A DNA stretch of 64,000 nt from Allobosea sp. 67-29 (lineage in GTDB: Bacteria > Pseudomonadota > Alphaproteobacteria > Rhizobiales > Beijerinckiaceae): NCBI RefSeq assembly GCF_001898115.1, contig NZ_MKSQ01000013.1, positions 1 to 64,000 of the forward strand, read 5' to 3'. Under the pieces are notes generated by a model. The model saw only the letters and a program-made list of their open reading frames with translations, was not told the DNA's origin and did no database searches. Numbering within the stretch: position 1 is the stretch's first letter; each line of letters starts with the position of its first letter. Of the stretch, positions 46,690 to 57,481 are shown one piece after another. The position numbers and the translations under genes were made by a program.

Positions 46690-47907
46690 CTACCAGTGCC
46701 GGCCCGGCCCCACCGGGCCGATGCCGAGCCAGAAGCCGAGGCTCGCGGCGATGTCGGCGAAGCTTTCGCGTCGGCCGAGCGGTTGCGGTGCGATGCCGGG
46801 GCCGAAGGCGAGGATCGGCACGTGCTCGCGGGTGTGGTCGGTGCCGCGCCAGGTCGGATCGTTGCCGTGGTCGGCGGTGATGACGGCGATATCGCCGGGT
46901 TTCAACGCCGCCTCGATGCGTGGCAGCAGCCGGTCGAAGGCTTCGAGCGCCGCGGCATAGCCCGGCACGTCGCGGCGATGGCCATACTCGGTGTCGAAAT
47001 CGACGAGGTTGACGAAGCAGAAGCCGCCGTCGGACAACCCGTCCCACGCTTCTAGCGCGGCCTCCACCATCGCATGGTTGCCGAAGGGCTTGATTTCGGT
47101 GCCAGTGGCGCGATGGGCGAAGATGTCGCCGATCTTGCCGACGGTGACGACAGCGCGACCCTGCGCCGCGAGCCGGTCGAGGATCGTCTCCCGCGGCGGA
47201 GGGATGGCGAAGTCCTTGCGGTTGCCGGTGCGGGTGAAGCCGTCTTCGGGCGAGCCGATGAAGGGCCGTGCGATGACGCGGCCGATCCTGAGCGGATCGA
47301 CGAGCCCACGCACGGTTTTGCAGAGCGCGTAGAGTCGGTCGAGGCCGAAATGTTCTTCATGCGCAGCGATCTGCAGCACGGAATCGACCGAGGTATAGCA
47401 GATCGGCTTGCCGCTCCGGATGTGCTCGGCTCCGAGCTCCTCGATGATCGCCACGCCCGAGGCATGCCTGTTGCCGAGGATTCCGGGCAGGGCGCCTTCC
47501 TTGACGATCCCCGCGACGAGCTCCGGCGGGAAGGAATTCTCCAGCGCGGTGAAATAACCCCAGCGGAAGTTCACTGGGCAGCCGGCGATCTCCCAATGGC
47601 CGGAAGGCGTGTCCTTGCCCTGGCTGACCTCGACGCCATAGCCCCAGCGCGCTTGTGGCTGCGCGGGCTCCGGCATACCGGCCAGTGCGCGCCCGGTCGA
47701 AGCCTCGCAGGCATGGGAGAGGCCGAGCCGCACGAGATTCGGCAACTGCAACGGCCCGCTGCGCAAGCCCTCGCGGTCGCCGCGACCTTTGGCGCAGGCT
47801 TCCGCGATATGGCCGAGCGTGTCGGAGCCGTCATCGCCATAGGTTCCGGCATCCTCGGCGCCACCGCAGCCGACCGAATCCAGCACGATGAGCAGCGCGC
47901 GTGCCAT
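46690..47907 (-). CDS. deoB: Phosphopentomutase
   Basis: Interconverts (deoxy)ribose 1- and 5-phosphates in nucleoside salvage; an alkaline-phosphatase superfamily enzyme using Mn. The 405-residue protein begins [20 protein letters not shown] with the metal Asp, then [24 protein letters not shown] with the catalytic Thr, [11 protein letters not shown] and [20 protein letters not shown] with Asp/His ligands. ATG 47907 lies five bases after GGGAG; GTG 47913, overlapping the yejF stop, is also in frame. It lies directly behind yejF on the same strand. Confidence 0.97.
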   Translation of the reverse strand: MARALLIVLDSVGCGGAEDAGTYGDDGSDTLGHIAEACAKGRGDREGLRSGPLQLPNLVRLGLSHACEASTGRALAGMPEPAQPQARWGYGVEVSQGKDTPSGHWEIAGCPVNFRWGYFTALENSFPPELVAGIVKEGALPGILGNRHASGVAIIEELGAEHIRSGKPICYTSVDSVLQIAAHEEHFGLDRLYALCKTVRGLVDPLRIGRVIARPFIGSPEDGFTRTGNRKDFAIPPPRETILDRLAAQGRAVVTVGKIGDIFAHRATGTEIKPFGNHAMVEAALEAWDGLSDGGFCFVNLVDFDTEYGHRRDVPGYAAALEAFDRLLPRIEAALKPGDIAVITADHGNDPTWRGTDHTREHVPILAFGPGIAPQPLGRRESFADIAASLGFWLGIGPVGPGRHW

Positions 47908-47909
47908 GC

Positions 47910-49538
47910 TCACTCCCTGACGGCACCGCCGGCGGCCGGCTCGATATGGAGCGCGGCGGCGAGCAGCGCCTGCGTGTAGGCCTCGCGTGGCCGGGCGAAG
48001 ACCTCCTCGGCCGGGCCTTCCTCGACGACCTTGCCGTTCTGCATCACGATAAGCCGGTGCGAGAGTGCCCGCACCACCTTGAGGTCATGGCTGATGAAAA
48101 GATAGCCCAGCTTGCGCTTCGCCTGCAGCCCCCTCAGGAGGTCTACAATCTGCGCCTGGACCGACATATCCAGCGCCGAGGTCGGCTCGTCGAGCACCAC
48201 GAATTTCGGATCGAGCGCCATTGCGCGCGCGATCGCGATGCGCTGGCGCTGGCCGCCGGAGAATTCGTGCGGATAGCGGTCCATCGCCGCCGGGTCGAGG
48301 CCGACATCGGCCAACGCCTGGGCCACGATTTCGCGGCGCTGTGCATAGGACAGGTTTTTCTGCTGCACGCCGAGCCCCTCGGCGACGATTTCGGCCACCG
48401 ACATGCGCGGCGAGAGCGAGCCATAGGGGTCCTGAAAGACGACCTGCAGGTCCTTCCGCTTCGGCCGGACCTGCTGGCTCGACAGCCCGTCGATGCGGTC
48501 GCCGAGGAAGACGATCGGCCCCTCGGATGAGATCAGCCGGAGGATGGCGAGGCCGAGCGTCGTCTTGCCCGAGCCGGACTCGCCGACGACGCCGAGCGTC
48601 TCGCCCTCGCGGACCTTGACCGAGATCCCGTCGACTGCCTTCACATGGCCAGTGACGCGGCGCAGGAAGCCGGACTTGATCGGGAACCAGATCTTCATCG
48701 GTCCGGCCTCGAGCAGCGTGGCGGCATCGGTTGCGACAGGCTCTGGGCGCCCCTTCGGTTCGGCCGCAAGCAGGCGCTTCGTGTAGGCGTGCTGCGGGTT
48801 GCCGAAGATCTCCGCGACCGGCCCCTCCTCGACGATCTTGCCCTTCAGCATCACCACGACGCGGTCGGCGATGCGCCGGACGATGCCGAGGTCATGGGTG
48901 ATGAACAGCATGGCCATGCCGAGCCGGCTCTGGAGTTCCTTGAGCAGCTTCAGGATCTGCGCCTGCACGGTGACGTCGAGCGCCGTCGTCGGTTCGTCGG
49001 CGATAAGCAGATCTGGCTCGTTGGCGAGCGCCATCGCGATCATCACGCGCTGGCGTTGACCACCCGAGAGCTGGTGCGGATAGGCGTCGAGCCGGCTCTC
49101 GGCATCGCGGATGCCGACGAGGCCCAGCAGCTCGAGCGTGCGAGCGCGCGCCTTCTCGCCGCGCAGCCCCTTATGCAGCTCGAGGATCTCGCCGATCTGC
49201 TTCTGGATGGTGTGCAGCGGGTTGAGCGAGGTCATCGGCTCCTGGAACACCATGGTGATGTCGTTGCCGCGTACCTTGCGCATCGCGTCTTCGTCGGCCG
49301 CGATCAGGTCCTGCCCCTTGAACAGCACCTTGCCGGAGGGGTGATAAGCCGCTGGGTAATTCAGCAGTTTCAGGATCGACAGCGCCGAGACCGACTTGCC
49401 CGAGCCGGATTCGCCGACGATCGCGACGGTCTCGCCCTTGTCGATCGCGAAGGAGACATGATCGACCGCGAGCGTCTCCCTGCCGCCCTGGCGGAAAGCG
49501 ACGGAGAGGTCCTGGACGGAAAGCAGCGGTTCGCTCAT
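47910..49538 (-). CDS. yejF: Microcin C/peptide ABC importer, duplicated ATPase (YejF)
   Basis: Energises the YejABEF importer for oligopeptides and, in E. coli, microcin C. The 542-residue protein holds two ABC cassettes: the first with [28 protein letters not shown] and [12 protein letters not shown], the second with [27 protein letters not shown] and [11 protein letters not shown]. The start ATG 49538 overlaps the yejE stop by four bases. In-frame sequence upstream is inside yejE and not coding in this frame. Confidence 0.96.
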   Translation of the reverse strand: MSEPLLSVQDLSVAFRQGGRETLAVDHVSFAIDKGETVAIVGESGSGKSVSALSILKLLNYPAAYHPSGKVLFKGQDLIAADEDAMRKVRGNDITMVFQEPMTSLNPLHTIQKQIGEILELHKGLRGEKARARTLELLGLVGIRDAESRLDAYPHQLSGGQRQRVMIAMALANEPDLLIADEPTTALDVTVQAQILKLLKELQSRLGMAMLFITHDLGIVRRIADRVVVMLKGKIVEEGPVAEIFGNPQHAYTKRLLAAEPKGRPEPVATDAATLLEAGPMKIWFPIKSGFLRRVTGHVKAVDGISVKVREGETLGVVGESGSGKTTLGLAILRLISSEGPIVFLGDRIDGLSSQQVRPKRKDLQVVFQDPYGSLSPRMSVAEIVAEGLGVQQKNLSYAQRREIVAQALADVGLDPAAMDRYPHEFSGGQRQRIAIARAMALDPKFVVLDEPTSALDMSVQAQIVDLLRGLQAKRKLGYLFISHDLKVVRALSHRLIVMQNGKVVEEGPAEEVFARPREAYTQALLAAALHIEPAAGGAVRE

Positions 49539-50710
49539 GCGAAGGTCTTCCGCGGGTCGAACGCGTCGCGCACCGCCTCGCCGATGAAGATCAGCAGCGA
49601 CAGCATCAGCGCGATGACGGCGAAGCCGGAAAGACCCAGCCAGGGCGCCTGCAGGTTCGCCTTTCCCTGCGCCAGCAGCTCTCCCAGCGAGGGCGAGCCT
49701 GGGGGCAGGCCGAAGCCGAGGAAGTCGAGCGAGGTCAGCGTCGTGATCGAGCCGTTCAGGATGAAGGGCAGGAAGGTCAGCGTCGCCACCATCGCGTTGG
49801 GCAGCAGATGCCGGATCATGATGGTACGGTTGGAGAGGCCCAGCGCCCGCGCCGCCCGGACATATTCGAAGTTCCGTGCCCGTAGGAACTCGGCCCGGAC
49901 GACGCCGACCAGCGAGACCCAGGAGAACAGCAGCAGGATGCCGAGCAGCACGAAGAAGCTCGGCGTGATGATCGCGGCGACGATGATCAGCAGGTAGAGC
50001 GCGGGAATAGAGGTCCAGATCTCGATCAGCCTTTGGAAGATCAGGTCGGTCCAGCCGCCGAAATAGCCCTGCACGGCGCCGGCTGCGATGCCGATGACCG
50101 AGGAGAAGGCGCACAGGATCAGTCCGAACAACACCGAGATGCGGAAGCCGTAGATCAGGCGCGCTACCACGTCGCGGCCCTGGTCGTCGGTGCCGAGCCA
50201 GTTCCATTCGAGATCGCGGCAGCCCGTGCCTCCGGTCCGCTCGGCGATCGGCCTGCATTGCTCGTCCTTGAGCAGCCAGGTCGGCGGTGCCGGCGCGGGG
50301 ACGGGCAAATCGAGATTGTTGGTATTGTAGCTGTAGCGGATCGGCGGCCAGACCGTGAAGCCGTTCGCCTCGATCTCCTTGGCGATGACGGGATCGCGAT
50401 AATCGGTCGTGGCGAGGAAGCCGCCGAACTTCTCCTCCGGATAGTTCACTGCGACGGGAAAGAGCCACTCGCCCTTGTAGCGCACGAGGAGAGGGCGGTC
50501 GTTGGCGATGAACTCGGCGAAGAGCGACAGCACGAACAGGGTGAGGAACAGCCAGAAGGACCACCAGCCGCGCCGGTTGGCCTTGAAGTTGTTGAGCCGG
50601 CGCCGGTTGATCGGCGTGAGCTTCAGCCAGCCCTGCTGCGCTTCGACCGGTGCGAGCGCCGCATCGCTGCGCAACTGTGGCGGTGGAGCTTCGAGCAATG
50701 TGTCGCTCAT
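49535..50710 (-). CDS. yejE: Microcin C/peptide ABC importer permease YejE
   Basis: Inner-membrane permease of 391 residues. It starts with a cytoplasmic tail, then LTPINRRRLNNFKANRRGWWSF (the OppC-like N-terminal segment typical of YejE), a first transmembrane helix, a periplasmic loop with RYKGEWLFPVAV, and a core of five helices containing the EAA-type loop YVRAARALGLSNRTIMIRHL. Its stop overlaps yejF (ATGA), and its start lies two bases after the yejB stop. Confidence 0.95.
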   Translation of the reverse strand: MSDTLLEAPPPQLRSDAALAPVEAQQGWLKLTPINRRRLNNFKANRRGWWSFWLFLTLFVLSLFAEFIANDRPLLVRYKGEWLFPVAVNYPEEKFGGFLATTDYRDPVIAKEIEANGFTVWPPIRYSYNTNNLDLPVPAPAPPTWLLKDEQCRPIAERTGGTGCRDLEWNWLGTDDQGRDVVARLIYGFRISVLFGLILCAFSSVIGIAAGAVQGYFGGWTDLIFQRLIEIWTSIPALYLLIIVAAIITPSFFVLLGILLLFSWVSLVGVVRAEFLRARNFEYVRAARALGLSNRTIMIRHLLPNAMVATLTFLPFILNGSITTLTSLDFLGFGLPPGSPSLGELLAQGKANLQAPWLGLSGFAVIALMLSLLIFIGEAVRDAFDPRKTFA

Positions 50711-50712
50711 CG

Positions 50713-51801
50713 TCAGCTCTCCCGCGTCTCGAAATCGATGCGGGGATCGACCCAGCTATAGGTCAGGTCCGTGATCAGATGCACGAGGAGGCCGATCAGC
50801 GAGAAGATGTAGAGATTGGCGAAGACGATGGGGTAGTCGCGGTTGACGATCGCTTCGAAGGAGAGCAGGCCGAGGCCGTCGAGCGAGAAGATCGTCTCGA
50901 TCAGCAGCGAGCCCGCGAAGAGCGCCGAGACGAAGGCGCCGGGGAAGCCGGCGATGACGATCAGCATCGCGTTCCGGAAGACGTGGCCGTAGAGCACGCC
51001 GCGCTCGGAAAGGCCCTTCATCCGCGCAGTCAGCACGTATTGCTTCCTGATCTCGTCGAGGAAGGAGTTCTTGGTCAAGAGTGTCGAGGTCGCGAAGGCG
51101 CCGAGCGCCATCGCCGTCACTGGCAGGCAGATATGCCAGAGATAGTCCTTCACCTTGCCGACGAGCGAAAGATCGCTCCAATTGTCGGAGGTCAGCCCCC
51201 GAAGCGGGAAGATCTGCCAGAACGAGCCGCCGGCGAAGAGCACGATGAGCAGGATCGCGAACAGGAAGCTTGGGATGGCGTAGCCGACGATGACGACGGC
51301 GCTCGTCCAGGTGTCGAAGCGCGAGCCTTCCTTCACAGCCTTGCGGATGCCGAGCGGGATCGAGATGGCATAGGAGAGCAGCGTCATCCACAGGCCGAGC
51401 GAGATCGAGACCGGCAGCTTCTCCTTGATCAGCTGCAGCACCGGCGCGCCGCGGAAATAGGAGCGGCCGAAATCGAACCGGGCATAGTCGGTCAGCATCT
51501 TCCAGAAGCGCTCGGGCGCCGGCTTGTCGAAGCCGAACTGCTTCTCCAGCTCCTTGATGAAGGCGGGGTCGAGGCCCTGGGCGCCACGGTAGGCACTGGC
51601 TTCACCGCCCTGCGCGCCGGCATCGCCACCCTGGCCGCCGCCGACGCGGTCGGCCGCGCCGCTGTTCGGGTTCTGGAGTTGCGAGATCACGCGCTCGACC
51701 GGCCCGCCCGGAGCGAACTGCACGATCACGAAGGAGACCAGCAGGATGCCGAACAGGGTCGGCACCATCAGGGCGAGACGCCGGGCGATATAGCTCAGCA
51801 T
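50713..51801 (-). CDS. yejB: Microcin C/peptide ABC importer permease YejB
   Basis: Inner-membrane permease of 362 residues with the OppB-type start [20 protein letters not shown] and [12 protein letters not shown] Gly/Ala-rich insert ([16 protein letters not shown], about 55-70) replaces part of the usual loop, a feature seen in YejB proteins. The C-terminal EAA-type loop is [20 protein letters not shown]. It lies seven bases after yejA and two before yejE. Confidence 0.95.
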   Translation of the reverse strand: MLSYIARRLALMVPTLFGILLVSFVIVQFAPGGPVERVISQLQNPNSGAADRVGGGQGGDAGAQGGEASAYRGAQGLDPAFIKELEKQFGFDKPAPERFWKMLTDYARFDFGRSYFRGAPVLQLIKEKLPVSISLGLWMTLLSYAISIPLGIRKAVKEGSRFDTWTSAVVIVGYAIPSFLFAILLIVLFAGGSFWQIFPLRGLTSDNWSDLSLVGKVKDYLWHICLPVTAMALGAFATSTLLTKNSFLDEIRKQYVLTARMKGLSERGVLYGHVFRNAMLIVIAGFPGAFVSALFAGSLLIETIFSLDGLGLLSFEAIVNRDYPIVFANLYIFSLIGLLVHLITDLTYSWVDPRIDFETRES

Positions 51802-51808
51802 GCGGCCT

Positions 51809-53677
51809 TCACGCTTTCCCGATCCGCTTGGCCTTTTCGGCGTCGTACCACCAGGTGCCTGGCGCGCCGGAGCCGTATTTCGGCTTGGTCTGCGGCCGAT
51901 CGAACATGTCCCAGTGGGCGATCCAGACCTGGTCGTTCCACCACATCGGAATCCAGTAGCGCCCGGCGCGCAGCAGCCGGTCGAGGCATTTCGCTGCGGT
52001 CACGGCCTCGGCATAGCTGCGGGCCTGCCCGATCTTCTCGATCATGGCGTCGATTGCTGGCTCGCTGATGCCGTTCTGGTTGCGCGAGCCGCGCGTCTTC
52101 GCCGCTTCCGAGCCATAGACGACGCGCAGCGTGTCGCTCGGGATGGCGCTGCCGCTGAGCGCGCGCGTGATGATGTCGAAGTCGAACTCGTCGAGGCGGC
52201 GCTGGTACTGCGCGGGATCGACGAAGCGCGAGGTGGCGCTGATGCCGAGCCGCTTGAGATTGGCCTGGAAGGGCTGCGTATGCGGCTGCAGCGCCGGGTT
52301 GGAGTCGAGGAACTCGATCTCGAAAGGCTGGCCGTTCGGCAGCTTCAGTACGTTGCCGTCGCGCTTGCAGCCGGCGGCGCGCAGCATCTCGTCGGCCTTG
52401 CGCAGCAGGGCGCGGTCGCTGCCCGAGCCGTCCGAGACCGGCGGCAGCCAGGGCTCGCCGAAGACTTCGTCCGGCACCTTGCCGCGCCAGGGCTCGAGCA
52501 GTGCCAGCTCCTCCGGCGAGGGCTTGCCGACAGCTTTCGAATCCGAATTCTCGAAATAGGACGTCAGCCGCTCGTAGAAGCCGAACATGATCGTCTTGCG
52601 CGTCCACTCGAAGTCGAAAGCCAGCCCCAAGGCCTCGCGGATGCGCGGATCGGCGAATTTCTCGCGCCGCAAATTGTAGATCCAGCCCTGCGAGGCGACA
52701 GGCTCGGTTCTCGGCAGGCTTTCCTTCTTGACCTTGCCCTCCTTGAGCGCGGGAAAGTCGTAGCCCGTCGCCCAGATGCGCGAGGTGAACTCCTCCTGGA
52801 AGGTGATGATACCGCTCTTGAAACCTTCGAACGCCACCTGACGGTCGCGGAAATACTCCCAGCGCACCCGGTCGAAATTATTGGTGCCGACATTCACCGG
52901 CAGGTCCTTCGCCCAATAGTCCGCGACGCGCTCGAACTCGATGAAGCGGCCCTGCTCGAAGCGGCCGACCTTGTAGGCGCCCGAGCCGAGCGGCGGCTCC
53001 AGCGTCGAGGCGGTGAAGTCCCGCGTCGACCAGTATTTCTCCGAAAACACAGGCAGGCTCGCCACGATCAGATGCAGATCGCGGCTGCGCTTGGGCGAGA
53101 GCTGGACGACGGCGATGTCGTCGCCTTCGGCGGTGGCCGAGACGAGCTCGCCCAGGATCAGCCGGTAGGAGGGGTGTCCCTTGGTCTTGAGGGTGTTGAG
53201 CGAGAAGGCGACGTCCTTCGCCGTCACCCGGGACCCGTCGTGGAACTTCGCCTCGGGTCGCATCCGGAAGCGATAGGTCAGCTTGTCGGAGGAAATCGCG
53301 ACGCTCTTTGCCAGGAGCCCGTAAAGCGAGCCCGGCTCGTCGCCCGATCCAGCCATCAGGCTGTCGAAGCAGGCATCCATGCCGGCTGCTCCGTCGCCCT
53401 GGAGCACCCAGATATTGAGTGTGTTGAAGGTGTCGAAGCTCTGGTTGCCGCTGGCCTGCTTGATCTGCAGCGTCAGCGTGCCGCCCTTGGGGGCCTCCGG
53501 ATTGACGTAGCTGAAATGCGGGAAGTCCGGCGGCAGCGCGAGCTCGCCGAACGTCGACAGCCCGTGCGATTCGGTCGCTTCAGCGAGCGCTGCCCCGGGC
53601 AAGCCCGGCAGGGCGGCGGAAGCCGCCGTGACGCCTGCGGCTTCGATCAGCCGGCGGCGTGTGATGCGCATCGCCAT
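51809..53677 (-). CDS. yejA: Peptide ABC importer substrate-binding protein YejA
   Basis: Periplasmic binding protein of 622 residues. The N-terminus [20 protein letters not shown] has a twin-arginine-like TRRRL motif and a hydrophobic stretch, suggesting Tat export. SBP family 5 features follow: [54 protein letters not shown] and [14 protein letters not shown] 53677 follows AGGAGA by nine bases. It begins the yejABEF-deoB run. Confidence 0.95.
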   Translation of the reverse strand: MAMRITRRRLIEAAGVTAASAALPGLPGAALAEATESHGLSTFGELALPPDFPHFSYVNPEAPKGGTLTLQIKQASGNQSFDTFNTLNIWVLQGDGAAGMDACFDSLMAGSGDEPGSLYGLLAKSVAISSDKLTYRFRMRPEAKFHDGSRVTAKDVAFSLNTLKTKGHPSYRLILGELVSATAEGDDIAVVQLSPKRSRDLHLIVASLPVFSEKYWSTRDFTASTLEPPLGSGAYKVGRFEQGRFIEFERVADYWAKDLPVNVGTNNFDRVRWEYFRDRQVAFEGFKSGIITFQEEFTSRIWATGYDFPALKEGKVKKESLPRTEPVASQGWIYNLRREKFADPRIREALGLAFDFEWTRKTIMFGFYERLTSYFENSDSKAVGKPSPEELALLEPWRGKVPDEVFGEPWLPPVSDGSGSDRALLRKADEMLRAAGCKRDGNVLKLPNGQPFEIEFLDSNPALQPHTQPFQANLKRLGISATSRFVDPAQYQRRLDEFDFDIITRALSGSAIPSDTLRVVYGSEAAKTRGSRNQNGISEPAIDAMIEKIGQARSYAEAVTAAKCLDRLLRAGRYWIPMWWNDQVWIAHWDMFDRPQTKPKYGSGAPGTWWYDAEKAKRIGKA

Positions 53678-53785
53678 CGTCTCGCGTCTCCTTTTCCGAT
53701 TCGCCGTTCTCTTGTCGCCCGCGGAGCAGGGAACGGCAATGCCGGGCATTCTGCCCATCGTGAAGGCGAGAGTTGGACGTCGCAA

Positions 53786-53812
53786 CAAAAAGCCGGGCTC
53801 AAGGCCCGGCTC
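53786..53812 (-). terminator. Rho-independent terminator of the cytochrome c gene
   Basis: On the minus strand an eight-base stem AGCCGGGC / GCCCGGCT with loop CTTGA is followed by TTTTT. It lies 31 bases after the cytochrome c stop and before the yejA promoter region, so it closes the leftward cytochrome transcript. Confidence 0.88.
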
Positions 53813-53842
53813 GCGGCGTCCAGCAGACGTCGAGGAAGCCGC

Positions 53843-54385
53843 TCAGGGCTTCGGCAGCGGCTTCGGCGAGTCCGAGAGCGTGTTCAGATAGGCGATCACG
53901 TCGGCGCGGGTGTTCGGGTTGCTGATGCCGGCGAAGGACATCGCGGTGCCCTGAACATAGGCCTTCGGGCTCTTCAGGAAGTGGTCGAGACCTTCGGCCT
54001 CCCAGGTCTTGTCGGTACGGGCCTTCATCGCGGCCGAGTAGCCGAAGCCCTCGACGGAGCCCTCGTTGCGGCCGTAGACGCCGTAGAGATGCGGGCCGAC
54101 CTTGTTCGGGCCGCCCTTCTCGAAGCTGTGGCAGGCCTTGCAGGCGGCGGTCGCCTTCTCACCCTTGGCCGGGTCGGCCTTGGCGAGGCGCTCCGCGATC
54201 GGCGGGTCTTCCGCGACCGCGGGGGCGGCGCCGCCGGCCGCGGCCGGTTCCGCGCTCGGCAGGTCGTAGCCGGGAACCGCCGGCTTGTGCGGCGTGAAGG
54301 CGATGCCGGCCACCATCTGGAGACCCATCACGACCAGAAGCGTCGAGAGAACCGCGCCGGCGATCTTGTTGGCTTCGATATTCAT
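53843..54385 (-). CDS. cycM: Membrane-anchored cytochrome c (CycM type)
   Basis: A 180-residue class I cytochrome c held in the inner membrane by an uncleaved N-terminal helix (KIAGAVLSTLLVVMGLQMVA). A Pro/Ala linker (about 35-65) precedes the heme domain with CKACH (82-86), GPHLYGVYGR and the axial Met in TAMSFAG. It probably carries electrons from the bc1 complex to an aa3-type oxidase, as in rhizobial CycM. It is divergent from kdsB, sharing a roughly 200-base upstream region. Confidence 0.93.
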   Translation of the reverse strand: MNIEANKIAGAVLSTLLVVMGLQMVAGIAFTPHKPAVPGYDLPSAEPAAAGGAAPAVAEDPPIAERLAKADPAKGEKATAACKACHSFEKGGPNKVGPHLYGVYGRNEGSVEGFGYSAAMKARTDKTWEAEGLDHFLKSPKAYVQGTAMSFAGISNPNTRADVIAYLNTLSDSPKPLPKP

Positions 54386-54588
54386 CGTATCCGAACCCTG
54401 GAGCCTTCCGCAGCCAAGGCGCGGAGACGAGATAGCGCTTGGGCCGGAGCCTTGGACGGCTCCAGCTTCGGATGCTGCTTAACCGCTTTGCGCGCTTGAT
54501 TGCAACTCGTATAAGCGCGCTTCCTTTCGAGAACTTTTCGACGCCGCGTCCGATCCGGTGCGGTGCCCCACGGGACCCGCCGCCTGCC

Positions 54589-55332
54589 ATGCCGAATCCG
54601 ATGATTCTCGTTCCCGCCCGCATGCAGTCCACGCGGCTGCCGGGCAAGCCGCTCGCGGACGTGCATGGCGAGCCGATGATCGTCCATGTCTGGCGCCGCG
54701 CCATGGAGACCGGGCTCGGGCCCGTCGTCGTCGCCACCGATACGCCCGAGATCGTCGCGGCTGTGGAAAAGGCGGGCGGCCGCGCCGTCCTGACCCGCGC
54801 CGACCATCCGTCCGGCTCCGACCGCATCAAGGAAGCTGCGGATCTCGTCGATCCGCAAGGGCGGCACGACGTCATCGTCAACGTGCAGGGCGACCTGCCG
54901 ACGATCGATCCGCGCGTCATCATCGCCTCGGTCGCGCCGCTGGAGGATCCGGCGGTCGATATCGTCACCCTCGCCGCGGTGATCACCCGCGAGGACGAGA
55001 AGACCGAACCCAGCGTGGTCAAGGCGATCGGCAGCGAGATCGGGCCCGGCCGAATGCGGGCGCTCTATTTCACTCGCGCGACCGCTCCGAGCGGGGAGGG
55101 GCCGCTCTATCATCATATCGGGCTCTATACCTATCGCCGCCGCGCCCTCGACCGCTTCGTCGCTCTGCCGCCATCGCCCCTGGAGCAGCGCGAACGGCTG
55201 GAGCAGCTACGCGCCGTCGAGGACGGAATGCGCATCGACATCATCGTCGTCGAAGACGTGCCGCTCGGCGTCGATACGCCCCATGATCTCGATCGCGCCC
55301 GCGCGATCCTGAAATCCCGCGCAGGAGCCTGA
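54589..55332 (+). CDS. kdsB: 3-deoxy-manno-octulosonate cytidylyltransferase
   Basis: Activates Kdo as CMP-Kdo for lipopolysaccharide core. The 247-residue protein begins [20 protein letters not shown], then [42 protein letters not shown] and a [11 protein letters not shown] end. ATG 54589 is the homology start; a longer frame reaches 54439 without homology. It is followed nine bases later by pheA, an order common in Hyphomicrobiales. Confidence 0.97.
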   Translation: MPNPMILVPARMQSTRLPGKPLADVHGEPMIVHVWRRAMETGLGPVVVATDTPEIVAAVEKAGGRAVLTRADHPSGSDRIKEAADLVDPQGRHDVIVNVQGDLPTIDPRVIIASVAPLEDPAVDIVTLAAVITREDEKTEPSVVKAIGSEIGPGRMRALYFTRATAPSGEGPLYHHIGLYTYRRRALDRFVALPPSPLEQRERLEQLRAVEDGMRIDIIVVEDVPLGVDTPHDLDRARAILKSRAGA

Positions 55333-55340
55333 GAATCCCC

Positions 55341-56195
55341 ATGTCCTTCGTCGTGTCCTACCAGGGTGAGCCCGGAGCCTTCTCCTCGCAGGCGGCTCTC
55401 CAGGTGTTTCCGGACTGCGAGCTCCTGCCTTGCGCGACCTTCGAGGATGCGCTCGCCGCCGTCAGCGACGGCAAGGCCCGCTACGGCATGATCCCGATCG
55501 ACAACTCGATCGCCGGGCGCGTGGCCGATATCCATCATCTGCTGCCGCGCTCGGGGCTGCACATCATCGGCGAGCACTTCCTGCCGATCCGCTTCCACCT
55601 GATGGGCGTGGAGGGCGCGACGCTGGCGACGATCCAGGTCGTGCAGAGCCATATCCACGCGCTCGGTCAGTGCCGCAAGATCATCCGCAAGCTCGGCCTC
55701 AAGGCCGAGGTCGCGGCGGACACCGCAGGCTCCGCCCGGCAGGTCGCGGAAGCCGGCGACGTCACCCGCGCCGCCATCGCCCCGCGCATCGCGGCCGACG
55801 TTTACGGCCTCAACATTCTCATGGAGGACATCGAGGACGAGAAGCACAACACCACCCGCTTCGTCGTGCTCTCGAAATATCCGGAATATGCCCGCCACGG
55901 TGCCGGCAAGACGGTGACCACGCTGATGTTCCGCGTCCGCAACATTCCTGCCGCGCTCTACAAGGCGATGGGCGGCTTTGCCACCAACGGCATCAACATG
56001 ACCAAGCTGGAAAGCTACATGGTCGACGGCCTGTTCTCCGCGACCATGTTCTACGCCGATGTCGAAGGCCATCCGGACGACCCGGCGCTGCGGCGCGCGC
56101 TCGACGAGCTCTCCTATTTCTCCAAGGAGATGAAGATCATGGGCGTCTACCCGGCGAGCGACTTCCGCTCGACCATCGAGGAGCCGGCGGAGTAG
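55341..56195 (+). CDS. pheA: Prephenate dehydratase
   Basis: Converts prephenate to phenylpyruvate in phenylalanine synthesis. The monofunctional 284-residue protein has YQGEPGAFSSQAAL, MIPIDNSIAGRV, the catalytic NTTRFVVLS block and a C-terminal ACT domain with the GALYKAMG-like stretch IPAALYKAMGGFATNGIN and KLESYM for Phe feedback. It lacks a chorismate mutase domain. A long inverted repeat follows the gene and may end its mRNA. Confidence 0.96.
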   Translation: MSFVVSYQGEPGAFSSQAALQVFPDCELLPCATFEDALAAVSDGKARYGMIPIDNSIAGRVADIHHLLPRSGLHIIGEHFLPIRFHLMGVEGATLATIQVVQSHIHALGQCRKIIRKLGLKAEVAADTAGSARQVAEAGDVTRAAIAPRIAADVYGLNILMEDIEDEKHNTTRFVVLSKYPEYARHGAGKTVTTLMFRVRNIPAALYKAMGGFATNGINMTKLESYMVDGLFSATMFYADVEGHPDDPALRRALDELSYFSKEMKIMGVYPASDFRSTIEEPAE

Positions 56196-56223
56196 CGGTT
56201 TCCGCTCTGATCGCAGCGATGCC

Positions 56224-56312
56224 CGTCATTGCGAGGAGCAAAGCGACGAAGCAATCCAGGGGGACGTGGAGCGCGGCCGCCCCTGGATTGCTTCGCTTTG
56301 CTCGCAATGACG
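56224..56312. repeat. Long REP-like inverted repeat after pheA
   Basis: Arms CGTCATTGCGAG...GCAATCCAGGGG (56224-56262) and CCCCTGGATTGCTTCG...TCGCAATGACG (about 56280-56312) are nearly complementary, with differences in a short stretch (GAGCAAAGCGACGAAGC against GCTTCGCTTTGCTC). This type of sequence occurs in many copies in related genomes. It lies between convergent genes, where it can serve as a bidirectional terminator. Confidence 0.8.
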
Positions 56313-56336
56313 GTCCAGCCCGAGCGAAAGCCGTCT

Positions 56337-56642
56337 TCAGGCGGCTCTGACGAGGCCCGGCGTTGCGCCCTTGCCGCGCACCTCGGCCTCCTCGAATTCC
56401 GCCTCCGCGATCGCCCGGCCCAGCGCCGCGTGCAGCGCCTTCGCGGTCTCCAGCGTCAATTCGACGCCGGCCCGTGCCCCGGCATCGAGCCGGGCATTGA
56501 CGAAATCCAGTGTGATGACGTCCGCCAGCGGCGCGTGGCGGGCATGGTCATAGGCGACGACGGCCTGCGTCAGCGCAAACCAGGCGTCGCCGCGCTTGGC
56601 CATGCCCTCGACCGGGACGATCTCGACAATCGACGTGCACAT
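56337..56642 (-). CDS. Small hypothetical protein, DUF6295 type
   Basis: A 101-residue protein beginning MCTSIVEIVPVEGMAKRGDA and continuing WFALTQAVVAYDHARHAPLADVITLDFVN; the MCT start and the WF..t.a.v.ydH block fit DUF6295. ELTLETAKALHAALGRAIAE forms a C-terminal helix. ATG 56642 is chosen, as upstream sequence in the frame belongs to the next gene. It lies 17 bases after the hydrolase and is probably co-transcribed. Function unknown. Confidence 0.75.
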   Translation of the reverse strand: MCTSIVEIVPVEGMAKRGDAWFALTQAVVAYDHARHAPLADVITLDFVNARLDAGARAGVELTLETAKALHAALGRAIAEAEFEEAEVRGKGATPGLVRAA

Positions 56643-56659
56643 TGCTTCCGACCCTCCGG

Positions 56660-57406
56660 TTACGACAGGTGCTTGCCGAAGAACGCGAAGATCTTGCTCC
56701 AGGCGTCCATGGTCTGCTCGGGGCGATACATTGGCCGATGCCAATAGAAGAAGCCGTGGCCGGCACCGTCGTAGCGGTGGAATTCGTAGGCCTTGCCGCA
56801 TTTCTTCAGCTCGGCCTCGTGCTGGTTGACCTGTTCGGGGCTCGGCGCGCGGTCCTCATTGCCGAAGATGCCGATGAGCGGGCACGAAAGGTCTGTGGTC
56901 AGCGTGATCGGCGAGACCGGCGTCTTGGCGTTGAGGTCCTCCGGCGCCATCACCACGCGCCCGCCCCAGAGCTCGGCGCAGGCGTCGACGTCGTGCTTCT
57001 GGCAGGCGTAGAGGAAGGCGTGACGCCCGCCCGAGCACGAGCCGAACAGCGCGACCTTGCCGTTGTGCTCCGGCTGGCTGCGCGCCCATTTAACCGCTGC
57101 TTCGGTATCGCCGATAACCTGCGCATCGGGCACGCCGCCTTCGGCACGCACCCTGGCGGCGACATCGTCCGGCGTGCCGGGGCCGGAGCGCTCATAGAGA
57201 TTGGCGCAGATTGCGATATAGCCGTGGTGGGCGAAGCGCCGCGTCGTCTCGATGTAGAATTCGCTCCAGCCGGGCAGGTGGTGGACCAGCACCACGGCCG
57301 GGAAGGGGCCGGGGCCCTCGGGCTTGGCGACATAGGCGGTGATGGGATCGCCGCCGTCGCCGGCAATGGCAACATTCGTGCAGGTCATGCCTCGGTAGAA
57401 CGACAT
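56660..57406 (-). CDS. Dienelactone hydrolase family protein
   Basis: A 248-residue alpha/beta hydrolase. The nucleophile elbow is FGSCSGGRHA with Cys124, as in dienelactone hydrolases, the acid is in FGNEDRAP and the His in YDGAGHGFFYW. The N-terminal part has AVVLVHHLPGWSEFYIETTR. ATG 57406 follows GGAGG by six bases. It heads a pair with the DUF6295 gene. Real substrate (chlorocatechol lactone or other ester) is not evident. Confidence 0.9.
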   Translation of the reverse strand: MSFYRGMTCTNVAIAGDGGDPITAYVAKPEGPGPFPAVVLVHHLPGWSEFYIETTRRFAHHGYIAICANLYERSGPGTPDDVAARVRAEGGVPDAQVIGDTEAAVKWARSQPEHNGKVALFGSCSGGRHAFLYACQKHDVDACAELWGGRVVMAPEDLNAKTPVSPITLTTDLSCPLIGIFGNEDRAPSPEQVNQHEAELKKCGKAYEFHRYDGAGHGFFYWHRPMYRPEQTMDAWSKIFAFFGKHLS

Positions 57407-57481
57407 CGCGGTCCTCCATAGGTATACGACCGGCGCACTCAACGCCGGCTTCGAGCCATCTTCATGGCGAGGTCACGCCGC

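Noticed and set aside
51800..54499. 899-codon open frame opposite yejA and cycM
   Set aside because: It runs across two genes and a terminator on the other strand, and its amino-acid pattern is that of a shadow frame.
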